A stretch of DNA of 40,731 nt from a virus. Position numbers and translations under genes: made by a program. The notes beneath the pieces are model-generated. The model made no database searches, had not been told where the DNA came from, and saw only the letters and a program-made list of their open reading frames with translations. Shown here in pieces: positions 6,111 to 15,048 of this stretch. The stretch lies in the IMG/VR virus record IMGVR_UViG_3300042923_001815, positions 1 through 40,731 of that record, one strand, 5' to 3'. Each line of letters begins with the position of its first letter. Positions within the stretch are counted from its first letter, which is position 1.

Positions 6111-7782
6111 ATAGTGGTACAAAGTTATTTCTAACCCAATCTTTAATATTTTCCTCATTCGCATATCCTGAACTCTCAAGTCCTGATACATTACCGACGA
6201 AGTTCCAATTTCCTCCAACGTTAGCAGCTGACAATATAAAATTCATTGCCGACAAGGTAATAGATTCATAGTCACCCATAATACGTGCTGATTCGTTGAA
6301 ATAGATGGTCTTTAGAGCAATATCTAAATATTCTCCTAAATATACGTTATCTCCTACTTTTATATCAGTATCAACATTTATCGTACCACCGTTTATCGTA
6401 CAGCCTTCTATAAATACTGCTTTCAAGATTCCTGCCACAATCAAATCAGCAAAGAATCCATCTGCTGTTCCGAAGGTCTTCCAGTCCCAATCTCCATTTG
6501 CTTTTTTGCTGTTTGCTATTGCAAAGCCATCTGCGAGAATGCCCATTGCTTTTGTAGGATTATCCGGATCATCAACCCATATATCACCGTATTGATGCAT
6601 GACAGCTTTCTTAAGTCCACCATTAAACAACGTCGAAAGCTTTGTTTTGATGTTTTCAAACCATCCAGGGTTCAGTCGTCCTTCTGATGTTATAACTCTA
6701 TCAACAGTTCTCTCCGACTCCATAAAGCCTACAAGCATTCCTGCAGTAGTATATTTGCTGTAGAGCTTCGTCTCATAGTTGCCTAATCCCACGCTGGACC
6801 GCTTTGGCTCATATGGATACTCTACATACTCAATGATTCTTTGCTGGGTGTCTGCATCGATGCCTGGATCAATTATGCGATTGGTATCTCCAATAGCGAA
6901 AGCTTCTTCGTCTCCAAACTCTTTTAACTTACACAGCTCCACGATCTCCACATTGTAAGTCACTCTCGGTTTATCTATACCGTCTTTCTCAGATATGCTC
7001 CACTCAGCCAATCCTGCATCTTTGAGTTCTTGCGGATCCTCAATGTCTTTGTAGTCGATATATCCTACATGTGGGCGGTCATAGTCATTGATTAGTGGGC
7101 TATCTAGGTATGCAACACCACTATTTACTGAATCTATCTGCATACCATCTTTTCCATAGGGGTATAGCCTTGTCACTATACCGGTGCCATCTGTATTCCG
7201 CTTCAGTGATTTAATGTTTTTGCCGAATCGGAATTGACCTCCTGTGTCACTTCCTCGTTTTGTAATCAGGTTGATTGTCCAGTTGTCTTTGATGAGCTCA
7301 CCGCCGACATTCTCAATGAGCTTTGTTACTATCTGAGCTGGATTTGCTTTACTTAGGAATATGTCTGTGGGAGTGGTTATCTCCACCGTGCCTATTGTGA
7401 ATCTTGTTCCAGAGAAAGCATACTGCAATATTTGTGTTGGAGTCTGACCAATGAGCTCAACTATTGGGATATGTTTGCTATCTGCCGCATCATAGTAAGC
7501 ATGTTCGCATTGGATATTGCTTGTGACTTTGCCCTGCTCATCTCTGATCTCATCAAAGGACCTTATGCGAAATATCTGGTCTTTCTTTTGGCTTGCATGG
7601 TATGCCTTTATAAAATTCTCTGCCTTTATGTGCTGCCACTTCGGGTCGTTTCGGGGCAAAACAAAGGAGAGTGTATACTCTCCATTAATTACCTCTTTTA
7701 TTTTTATTTCGCTGGCATTCTCCAGGACAGCTATGCCGTTGGATGTGAATGTCGCTTCGAATCTATCATATACTTTTAACAA
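6109..7782 (-). CDS. Tal-like phage tail protein (prophage endopeptidase tail family)
   Basis: 557 residues. The N-terminal about 370 residues match the gp27-like, prophage tail endopeptidase (PF06605) pattern: GIAVLENASEIKIKEVINGEYTLSF at the start, then IQCEHAYYD, IGQTPTQILQY and TGIVTRLYPYGKDG. The C-terminal about 180 residues carry GILADGFAIANSK and a beta-repeat region (VFIEGCTINGGTINVDTDIKVGD) typical of tail-tip/fibre extensions. It caps the tail tube and carries host-contact parts. The start is TTG after AGGAAGTGAT. It is separated from Dit by the spike and acyltransferase genes, an unusual order because Tal normally follows Dit directly. Confidence 0.82.
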   Translation of the reverse strand: MLKVYDRFEATFTSNGIAVLENASEIKIKEVINGEYTLSFVLPRNDPKWQHIKAENFIKAYHASQKKDQIFRIRSFDEIRDEQGKVTSNIQCEHAYYDAADSKHIPIVELIGQTPTQILQYAFSGTRFTIGTVEITTPTDIFLSKANPAQIVTKLIENVGGELIKDNWTINLITKRGSDTGGQFRFGKNIKSLKRNTDGTGIVTRLYPYGKDGMQIDSVNSGVAYLDSPLINDYDRPHVGYIDYKDIEDPQELKDAGLAEWSISEKDGIDKPRVTYNVEIVELCKLKEFGDEEAFAIGDTNRIIDPGIDADTQQRIIEYVEYPYEPKRSSVGLGNYETKLYSKYTTAGMLVGFMESERTVDRVITSEGRLNPGWFENIKTKLSTLFNGGLKKAVMHQYGDIWVDDPDNPTKAMGILADGFAIANSKKANGDWDWKTFGTADGFFADLIVAGILKAVFIEGCTINGGTINVDTDIKVGDNVYLGEYLDIALKTIYFNESARIMGDYESITLSAMNFILSAANVGGNWNFVGNVSGLESSGYANEENIKDWVRNNFVPL

Positions 7783-7815
7783 GCTTTATCACTTCCTTTG
7801 TGACGCTAAATTGTC

Positions 7816-9000
7816 CTATTGTAAATCAGAATTTAAAGGAACGTCCTTAATTCTTCTACTTTGGATTTTTGATGATAAACTCTTTCCTAACTTTATTGAT
7901 GGAATCTCAACTAAATAATAAGATAGAACCGTTAGCAACATCGTTATTACTAAACTTAAAATTAGTATTAGCCAAGTCGGAATATGTTCATAAAAAAGAA
8001 CCAGCAACGCAAATAGAGGTATGCAATGGTATAAGTATAAGCTATACGAAGCTTTTCCAACAAAATGCACCGGCTTAATTAATAATATTTTTTTTGCACT
8101 TTTGCTTGCTAAAGCTATGATAATAAACATTGCAGATCCAATAGATGTCATAATTGTATTTGGAGGATCAAGTAATCTAACTGGTATTATTTCTATATGC
8201 CGCACCCATGACGGAAATGTATATAATAATACAGCACATATAACAAATATTATTTTAATCATCAAAGTCTTTGACATGTAGAATCTGATTAATAAATCTT
8301 TTTGTTTAGCCAACAATGCTCCAATTACAAAAGTAAACCCATAATATAGACTGTACAGATAGTCTGTCTCTATTCCAATTTTACCCAAAAAGAAGGTTCC
8401 AACGAATCCTAAACCACTCACAAATATACTTGAAATAAGTGAAAATTTATTACTGTACTTCATAACTATTAACATAATAAGCGGAAAAATTAGCGAGATC
8501 CTCATTTCATGAATTAATGACCAATATACTGGATTAAATTTACCGTTATCAAAACTCCCTATCAATAAAAAATGTTGGAATATTGATTGAAACCTTATTG
8601 ATTCGCTCCACCTCCCATTTGCCCAAGAACTCAAAGTGTATATCCCATCATTAAGGAATAACATAGCTGCTATTATTGCAAATATAACTGATACTATATA
8701 AGGTATATATATGCGTGCTATTCTCCTAGTAATATATACTGGATACTCTTGGCTATTATTATTGATGTATGGAAGTGATAAAACAAATCCGCTTAAAACA
8801 AAAAATAGCATAACAGCCTGTGGACCTGAAAAGAACATGTGTAATGGACTATACTTTAATAAGTTCACTAAATAGTAGCCACTTCTACCAAATGTATCTT
8901 CGAAAAATATTGGGAATATTAACAAATAATGATAAATTACTACTGTTATAGCAGCTAATCCTCTTAATGAATCCAACTGATCGTACCTTTGTTTCTCCAT
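7816..9000 (-). CDS. acyltransferase-3 family membrane O-acyltransferase
   Basis: 394 residues from MEKQRYDQLDSL. This start is chosen because GGGAGGA lies 7 bases upstream and the -10 element of its promoter lies within the longer reading frame. Signature residues of the acyltransferase_3/OafA family are the N-terminal LDSLRGLAAITVVIYHY (catalytic His) and RRIARIYIPYI, about ten TM segments, and ASYSLYLYHCIPLF near the C-terminus. It is predicted to O-acetylate a cell-envelope glycan. Temperate phages use such enzymes (for example Oac of Sf6) to change the host surface and block re-infection. Its position next to the spike gene, with its own promoter, fits that role. Confidence 0.9.
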   Translation of the reverse strand: MEKQRYDQLDSLRGLAAITVVIYHYLLIFPIFFEDTFGRSGYYLVNLLKYSPLHMFFSGPQAVMLFFVLSGFVLSLPYINNNSQEYPVYITRRIARIYIPYIVSVIFAIIAAMLFLNDGIYTLSSWANGRWSESIRFQSIFQHFLLIGSFDNGKFNPVYWSLIHEMRISLIFPLIMLIVMKYSNKFSLISSIFVSGLGFVGTFFLGKIGIETDYLYSLYYGFTFVIGALLAKQKDLLIRFYMSKTLMIKIIFVICAVLLYTFPSWVRHIEIIPVRLLDPPNTIMTSIGSAMFIIIALASKSAKKILLIKPVHFVGKASYSLYLYHCIPLFALLVLFYEHIPTWLILILSLVITMLLTVLSYYLVEIPSIKLGKSLSSKIQSRRIKDVPLNSDLQ

Positions 9001-9007
9001 AAAAACT

Positions 9008-9053
9008 TCCTCCCAATTACTAATAGAAACATTATAACACATAATTGGGAGGA
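9008..9053 (-). promoter_or_regulatory. 12-bp inverted repeat covering the acyltransferase ribosome binding site
   Basis: In the sense (minus) strand, TCCTCCCAATTA (9053-9042) pairs perfectly with TAATTGGGAGGA (9019-9008). The second arm contains the Shine-Dalgarno sequence GGGAGGA; the first arm overlaps the promoter spacer and the first base of the -35. An mRNA starting at the predicted start (about 9024) lacks the first arm, while a read-through mRNA carries both. Confidence 0.75.
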
Positions 9054-9058
9054 TTCAA
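9031..9058 (-). promoter_or_regulatory. sigma-A promoter of the acyltransferase gene
   Basis: TTGAAT, a 16-base spacer and TATAAT on the minus strand, predicting a transcript start near 9024, 24 bases before the ATG. It allows expression independent of the late operon. Confidence 0.75.
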
Positions 9059-9108
9059 CATTTTGCGACAACAATCAGAGATACTACTTCTGATTTAAGA
9101 TTGTCTTA

Positions 9109-11139
9109 TCATACAACCAATACAGCCGTCAGTGTTCCGGTATCGCTTACCTGTATTTGATATTTAGTGCCATTAGGAGATATTAAAAGAGGTAAACCAA
9201 AAGGATTCACATTAACACTATCTAATAATATGTCCTTCACTTCTATGTTTGGGTATAATTCAAATCCTTCAATGTAGAATGTTTCTCCTCCTACAGCATT
9301 AAGAATTGGATATATGTGAATTTGAACGTTAACCAATGATGAAAAATCTGCTATAGTTGCAATCATTTCTATTAAATCTAGTTTTGTTATATGAGTAACG
9401 TGGTTGTCTCTCATATTGTATGTTGTGTTGTTACTGTCGTCTAAATTGTAATCGTAAAAATCTTTTAATTTTGCCACTAATGATGTATCTAAATAGTTAA
9501 TTCTGATTTTTGTATAAAGTCTGCTTTGAGTTATGTCAGAAAATGTAGTTGTATCAATATATAGTTTTGTTTTAATCTTTAGCTTCCTATAATCTTTCAA
9601 ATACCTATTTGTAAAATCTAATGTAACATATGCACCTCTAAAAGTGCCTGCACTTGCAGCTACACATTTTATAGCATTTTTCCCATCTAATATAGCCATG
9701 CTACCAGTCGTTCCTGTAGTTTGTACTTTCACTGCATCTGTAAAATCTATTGACTGTGGACTAGCAAAAGATGTTAATTTACTAAAATCGTTCGCTATTA
9801 TAGGTGGAGTTTTCTTTGTCAGCGAATTTAGAGTCTGTACCTGTGTATTTTGATTATGAGTATTGGCAGGTTCAACCATATCTAAGCGTTTGACATTGTT
9901 TGAAATTCTAAACATGTTGTGCTCAACATATCCCGAAATTCCGCTTATGCTCAATATATTTACCTTGTCAAATTCATACTTGTTGTATGTTCCGCTATAT
10001 AATCCGTTAATTATAATGCTATCGACTTCTGTTCCATTTGTTCCAGCTTTGATATTTGCAGTAGTATTGCTCTCAAAATAAGCGTTATTCATTACTATAT
10101 TTCCACCATCTAAAATCATCCCTATAGGATTGTTTTCAATCAATGAACCGTTAAATGATACTGTTGTGGTGCTAATTGGGTCATCAGAACGCACCTTGAA
10201 ACCGTATTCAATACATGCTTCAGCATTGTAAGCAGTGAATGACGTTGCGCCGCCAAAAGCTATCGTACCTTTATTACAGTACCTTGTTTTTAAGTTAATG
10301 AACGAATTTCCCCAACCCCAATTAGTTTCTAAGCCTATATCTAAATCTCGGCAATAAACATTAATAAAATCACAGTTATACGTTGCGTGGTTTACATCTT
10401 TTATTATAGGATCGCCTAATCGGATGCCAATGCCTTTTCTGTTAGTCGAATCACCTAATATCTTAAAATCTGAAAACTTACTATGCCATACATTTGTTAG
10501 GTCTAGCAGTATCTCATCAATGTTGTTAGGTGTGAAGTGTATAATCGACTTTTCATTTCCGTCACCGAATATAGTAAGCCCTGAAACTCGGACTTCGCTT
10601 GTAGTTTTAAATATATTTAGACTAACATCATAGTTGTCAGCTGGAATGCGGAATGCTTTTTTTTGACTAATTGAGTCGGCTATAGCTCTTAGAAATCGTC
10701 CAGAATCATCAATTTCAGGCACTATTAATGGATACTGCGACAATGATATAACTTCAGCCAAATGCGTCTTATGATCCTGCTCGATTTCTTCTAGTCTGTC
10801 ATCTAGGACGCCAAATGCTTTATTTTTTACAGTGCTTGTTCTTGCATTGCTGACTTCCACAGAAAGATTGGCTTTAGTTGCGGCATCATATGCTGCTACA
10901 ATTGCATCAACTTCACTTACTCGCTGATCCTCAGCTTCAACTCTACCTAGCTCATTATTAATCCGCACAACTTCGTTTTCTTCTACAACTGCCATGTTCT
11001 CTTCAAGAGTGGTCTGTCTTTGAGTTGTATTCTCTACTTCTGTATTTATAGTTTCTATACCCGATGCCAGGGCTTCTCTTACGTCCTTACCGAGTATAGC
11101 GTCTCTTATAAGAGCGACTATGCTTGCTATATTAGCCAT
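9109..11139 (-). CDS. tail spike / baseplate protein with right-handed beta-helix
   Basis: 676 residues. Residues 1-140 contain ASIVALIRDAILGKDVREALASGIETIN, a motif at the start of many Firmicute phage baseplate (BppU-like) proteins, followed by a coiled coil. Residues about 145-420 have pectate-lyase-fold character: DSGRFLRAIADSI, IPADNYDVSLN, FGDGNEKSIIHF, then repeated Asn-rich rungs. The C-terminal about 230 residues resemble a carbohydrate-binding beta-sandwich. It probably recognises or degrades a cell-surface glycan during adsorption. It overlaps the Dit stop by one base. Catalytic residues cannot be assigned. Confidence 0.75.
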   Translation of the reverse strand: MANIASIVALIRDAILGKDVREALASGIETINTEVENTTQRQTTLEENMAVVEENEVVRINNELGRVEAEDQRVSEVDAIVAAYDAATKANLSVEVSNARTSTVKNKAFGVLDDRLEEIEQDHKTHLAEVISLSQYPLIVPEIDDSGRFLRAIADSISQKKAFRIPADNYDVSLNIFKTTSEVRVSGLTIFGDGNEKSIIHFTPNNIDEILLDLTNVWHSKFSDFKILGDSTNRKGIGIRLGDPIIKDVNHATYNCDFINVYCRDLDIGLETNWGWGNSFINLKTRYCNKGTIAFGGATSFTAYNAEACIEYGFKVRSDDPISTTTVSFNGSLIENNPIGMILDGGNIVMNNAYFESNTTANIKAGTNGTEVDSIIINGLYSGTYNKYEFDKVNILSISGISGYVEHNMFRISNNVKRLDMVEPANTHNQNTQVQTLNSLTKKTPPIIANDFSKLTSFASPQSIDFTDAVKVQTTGTTGSMAILDGKNAIKCVAASAGTFRGAYVTLDFTNRYLKDYRKLKIKTKLYIDTTTFSDITQSRLYTKIRINYLDTSLVAKLKDFYDYNLDDSNNTTYNMRDNHVTHITKLDLIEMIATIADFSSLVNVQIHIYPILNAVGGETFYIEGFELYPNIEVKDILLDSVNVNPFGLPLLISPNGTKYQIQVSDTGTLTAVLVV

Positions 11140-11849
11140 TATAACAACTCCTTTCTAAATAGAAATTTAATGTGTCCTGTGCCGGTAATTGTGATTTGGT
11201 TGTCTCCTGTCTTAAGCTTTAAATCATAAAACTTGTTATCACCCGGAACTAAATTGTATGTTATTGCACTAATTTCAATAGTCATATTTGCATTTACATT
11301 AATTACAGGCGAAACTTTCCTGCCAACATTTATAATGTTTTTTATAGCACTTCCAACAACATCAAATTCAACCTCCTGTGCTACATCCTCTTCAAAATTA
11401 AATGTATCCCATACATCTGCACCCTCTAAGTACAAACCAAATTTAAAAGGCCTACAGCGAAATTGCACTGTAAACCTTTTAATGCTTACTATTTGATTTT
11501 CCAAGTCTAGCTTATTTACTACCTTGGCCAGATAATACTTATCAGCTTCATCATCATATATTAGCGGCTGTTCTCCACAGGCTAACCATGCTGCAATTTT
11601 GTTTGCTTTAATCCTTAGCTTTCTTGGATCTCGCTCACGTAGAGTAAATTCTATATCATGTGGTCGTGGTTTATATTTTATCTCTTCATCCGGATTAACA
11701 GCACTGTAATCATACTCACCATCCATACCGGAGAGATCTTCTACAATAATCTTTGGTTCAGGAAGAATGGGACGATTTTTACTGAACATAATGAGGTCGA
11801 GGTCATGATACGAATGCAAACCATTGAATTTTACTCCGTAATTTTTCAT
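11139..11849 (-). CDS. distal tail protein (Dit)
   Basis: 236 residues. N-terminal MKNYGVKFNGLHSYHDLDL, PILPEPKIIVEDLSGMDGEYDYS and the DIEFTLRERDPRKLRIKANKIAAWL block are the hallmark of the siphovirus Dit/phage tail component family. A galectin-like C-terminal part ends in TGTGHIKFLFRKELL. Dit forms the hexameric ring joining the tail tube to the host-binding device. It follows the tape measure gene by 7 bp, as usual. Confidence 0.85.
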   Translation of the reverse strand: MKNYGVKFNGLHSYHDLDLIMFSKNRPILPEPKIIVEDLSGMDGEYDYSAVNPDEEIKYKPRPHDIEFTLRERDPRKLRIKANKIAAWLACGEQPLIYDDEADKYYLAKVVNKLDLENQIVSIKRFTVQFRCRPFKFGLYLEGADVWDTFNFEEDVAQEVEFDVVGSAIKNIINVGRKVSPVINVNANMTIEISAITYNLVPGDNKFYDLKLKTGDNQITITGTGHIKFLFRKELL

Positions 11850-11856
11850 GTAGGCA

Positions 11857-14800
11857 TCACTTCCCCCTCGTCAGATTCTTAGCAGTATCAAATAATTCTT
11901 GTGTATAGTCGATAGCCTCATCTTTGCTGTTAATTATTTTAGCGCCATAATCATTTACAATATAATTGTTTCCTCCCGCTCCTGCTGCCGCCGGAGTTAC
12001 TATGTTATTGCTAGTGAAGAGCTTAGAGGGATCCAGTTGCAAGCTATTCATTATCTTGGAGTATTCCGCTGCAAAGCTTCTCAATTTATCAAGGCCTTGC
12101 TTCATCAGGCTGTCATTGTTTGTATCAAATAACTTAAACATTCTGAGGAGTGAATCTCCAAAACTATTTGTAGCATCTGTCATTAATGTATCTGATTCTT
12201 TAGCAAATTCAGATGCCGCTGCAAGCATTTCCTTTTGAGAAGTGTCAAGACTATCCTTAAGAGTCTTGTATTTCTCTTGATTGTCTTTTATCTCTTTTTT
12301 AATAGCCTCTTCTCTGCTTGCCTTTTCTTCTTCCATTCTGTCTTTTTCGCCTTCACGATTCAGCCGCTTAATGTCATCCTGAATCTGCTTAAGCCTATTT
12401 TTACCTTCTTCAGTTGCCGCATTAAGATACTTTTTCTCTTCTGCATATAGACTGTTAAGCTCTTCTTTCCTATCCTTGGCTCTGAGTTTGCTTTCCTTTG
12501 CAGCGTATTCCTTGTCGAGGGCTGCTAGTTTTTGATTGAGTGCATCTCTCTCTTGCTCTTCTTCCCAATCATACTGTTTACGCTTTCTATCGATGTAATC
12601 ATTTACAGATTGTTCAACAGCAGACTTCTTAACCTCTAATATTTTTCGTTCAAGGTCCTTAATAGTGACTAGCTCAGATGCATATAGCCTATCCTTTTCT
12701 GCTTTTTCTAATCTCGTATCCTTCATGCGCTCATCGAGATATTCTTTGTGATATTTTATCATACGCTCATAAGCTGCAATCTCTTCAGCTCCCGAAAGGT
12801 CACCGTAAGCCTTTTTATCATCGACCCAATTGAAAGAAGCATCTGTTCTATCTCTTATGTTTTGCTCCAGAGAATCAAGATAATCTTCATTATCCTTTTT
12901 TTCCTTCTCCAAAAGAGCTTTTTTCGCCTCATAAAGCCGTTCCTCTAATTCCATCTTCTCGTCTGCGGTCCTGGCATGCTTTTTAAGAATCGAATCTAGG
13001 GTTGTTACTTCATCTTCTAAGGTTAGCTGATCCATGCGCTTTTTATGCTCCATGACCTTCAACGCGCTATTCATAGCTTTGTTTTCATAGGATGATGTGT
13101 ACTTACCTAAATCCACAGGCTTGATGCCCGTTATATCATTTACCGTGGACTTTGCCAGAGCATTCAATGCATCCAAAGCACTCATGTCACCGTCCAGCAA
13201 TGCTCTTTGCGCTGCTATTGCGGCAGTTATTTTCGTAAGTTTATTCAAGAACACTGTAGACATGACTTCATTCTCAATCATTGCGTCTCTTGAAGCTTCA
13301 AGAGCTGCAAGCTTAGCTCTCTTCTTTTCAGATTCCAACTGAATTTCAGCAGCAGCTATCTTAACTTTATCCTGCAGGTTCTTCCACTCATTTGCTACAT
13401 TGTCATTCTCTGTTTTGGTTATTGCTTCAATGGCATCGATTATGATGCCTGAAGCTGTAGAAAACTGAGGAAACTGATCTGCTAATTTCTGTTGTGCATC
13501 TTTCCACTCATTTGAGCCCTTAGCTGCGTTTTTATAGGTATTAATGAGAGCTTCTGTTGTGATTATATCTACACGCTTTTGTGCTATATCCCTTGCTGCA
13601 CTATTCAGCTCTTCCGTGGTTGCTTGCTGTGCCTTTTTAAGAGCTTCTTCCTTCTCAGCAATTATCTTGGCAACAGTTTCTTCTGTTGCACCATAGGCTT
13701 TCATTTCAGCTTTAAGATTAGCAATATCTTTTGTGTATTCTCTTATCTGAGCTTGGTTTTCTGAGTTGTATTTTATAGCAGCTTGCCTTGATGAAGCAGG
13801 AATGTCCTTTGAAGCAGCTATATATTCATTATACTTGGCTGTGGCTTCATCATATTGCTTCGACAGCTCTTTCAGCTTATCTATCTTCTCCTGCTCCCCC
13901 GCGACCTGCGCATCTGATACACCTTCTTTTATAAGCCTGTTATGCTCTGCAAGTGCAGCATTATATTCTTCAGTTGCTCTCTTTGCCTGTTGATTTTTAA
14001 CTACTACATATCCTATGACAGCAGCTAAAGCAGCAAGCGTCAATATAACAGGGTGTGCAAGCAGCCCAGTCAGCGCTACTTTTAACCCGGCAATAGCAGG
14101 ACCTAATAGCAAGGAAGCTGCTCTTAAAGATGTAAATATTGTTATCATTCCTAGCGCTGCTGCGATGACCATTGTCGAGGTACCTACAAGCGTTTCATTT
14201 TCCTGAACAAACGATGTAATACTTTGTATCAAAGGAGTCATAATTGCGTACATTTCTCTTAATATAGGTGCCAATGATTGCCCATATGCTTGCGAAAGCT
14301 TCAATGTTGCAGCTGCATTCTGCGCTTGAGCCCCGGCGAATTCTTTCGAATACTTAGCCGCATCACCAATTTGGAATCGAGTCTCTTTCATTATTCCAAG
14401 ATATTCAGCTTGTATCTTTTCAGCTTTAGAAAGCTCATTAACTGTTTTCCCAACAGTTGCAGCATACTCTTCCCACATCTTACTAACATTCTTTGTTACA
14501 CCGGCATTATCGACTAAGATTGAATTTTCGTTTTTCAAACCTTCCGTTGCACTTTGCACTGCTTCTCCCATTGTCAAACTTGCCTGCCTACCAAATGCAG
14601 CTGAATCTTTTAACCTGTTCATAGTCTCTATAATCTGGTCTTGGCCATATCCCCTGGAAGCAAGATTCTTATATGCAGTCATAGCATTTGCTGCAGGAAT
14701 TAAACCATCTTGAATATACTGATCTATAAATTTCTGTGCTTGTTTGAAGTCTTGACCAGTACCTTGCACGACACTTTTTAGCCCTACTGAAGCGCTATTA

Positions 14801-15021
14801 AATTTATTATAGGCATCTACTCCCTTTGAAATTGAATCAACGATTTTATAGAATGCAACCCCGGCCACTATTGCTAACTTTTCATAATCAGCTCCGGTTT
14901 TACGTACGTCACTTCCATGCTTATTGAGTTGTTTCTTGACTTCATTCAAACCCTGTTCTAGAGCTTTCGTCTGAAGCTGTATCCCAATAAGTAAATCACC
15001 TAGTTTTGTTGCTTTTGCCAT
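11857..15021 (-). CDS. tail tape measure protein
   Basis: 1054 residues. N-terminal helical region with LIGIQLQTKALEQGLNEVKKQLNK, typical of tape measures. Two hydrophobic regions at about 275-345 (VIAAALGMITIF, PVILTLAALAAVIGYVVV) are followed by very long charged coiled coils from about 345 to 985. The Gly/Ala-rich GAGGNNYIVNDYG segment lies near the end. It sets tail length and helps DNA ejection. It lies directly downstream of the tail chaperone genes. At roughly 0.15 nm per residue the tail would be about 150 nm, a long siphovirus tail. Confidence 0.92.
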   Translation of the reverse strand: MAKATKLGDLLIGIQLQTKALEQGLNEVKKQLNKHGSDVRKTGADYEKLAIVAGVAFYKIVDSISKGVDAYNKFNSASVGLKSVVQGTGQDFKQAQKFIDQYIQDGLIPAANAMTAYKNLASRGYGQDQIIETMNRLKDSAAFGRQASLTMGEAVQSATEGLKNENSILVDNAGVTKNVSKMWEEYAATVGKTVNELSKAEKIQAEYLGIMKETRFQIGDAAKYSKEFAGAQAQNAAATLKLSQAYGQSLAPILREMYAIMTPLIQSITSFVQENETLVGTSTMVIAAALGMITIFTSLRAASLLLGPAIAGLKVALTGLLAHPVILTLAALAAVIGYVVVKNQQAKRATEEYNAALAEHNRLIKEGVSDAQVAGEQEKIDKLKELSKQYDEATAKYNEYIAASKDIPASSRQAAIKYNSENQAQIREYTKDIANLKAEMKAYGATEETVAKIIAEKEEALKKAQQATTEELNSAARDIAQKRVDIITTEALINTYKNAAKGSNEWKDAQQKLADQFPQFSTASGIIIDAIEAITKTENDNVANEWKNLQDKVKIAAAEIQLESEKKRAKLAALEASRDAMIENEVMSTVFLNKLTKITAAIAAQRALLDGDMSALDALNALAKSTVNDITGIKPVDLGKYTSSYENKAMNSALKVMEHKKRMDQLTLEDEVTTLDSILKKHARTADEKMELEERLYEAKKALLEKEKKDNEDYLDSLEQNIRDRTDASFNWVDDKKAYGDLSGAEEIAAYERMIKYHKEYLDERMKDTRLEKAEKDRLYASELVTIKDLERKILEVKKSAVEQSVNDYIDRKRKQYDWEEEQERDALNQKLAALDKEYAAKESKLRAKDRKEELNSLYAEEKKYLNAATEEGKNRLKQIQDDIKRLNREGEKDRMEEEKASREEAIKKEIKDNQEKYKTLKDSLDTSQKEMLAAASEFAKESDTLMTDATNSFGDSLLRMFKLFDTNNDSLMKQGLDKLRSFAAEYSKIMNSLQLDPSKLFTSNNIVTPAAAGAGGNNYIVNDYGAKIINSKDEAIDYTQELFDTAKNLTRGK

Positions 15022-15048
15022 TATTTCACCTTCTTTCAGAGGTGTATT

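Noticed and set aside
7432-8281. Plus-strand frames opposite Tal and the acyltransferase
   Set aside because: They are antisense shadows of well-recognised genes with no ribosome sites or domains.
9001-9042. Upstream start for the acyltransferase (MCYNVSISNW...)
   Set aside because: The extension contains the -10 element and the ribosome site for the downstream ATG, so it is not translated from the gene's own promoter.
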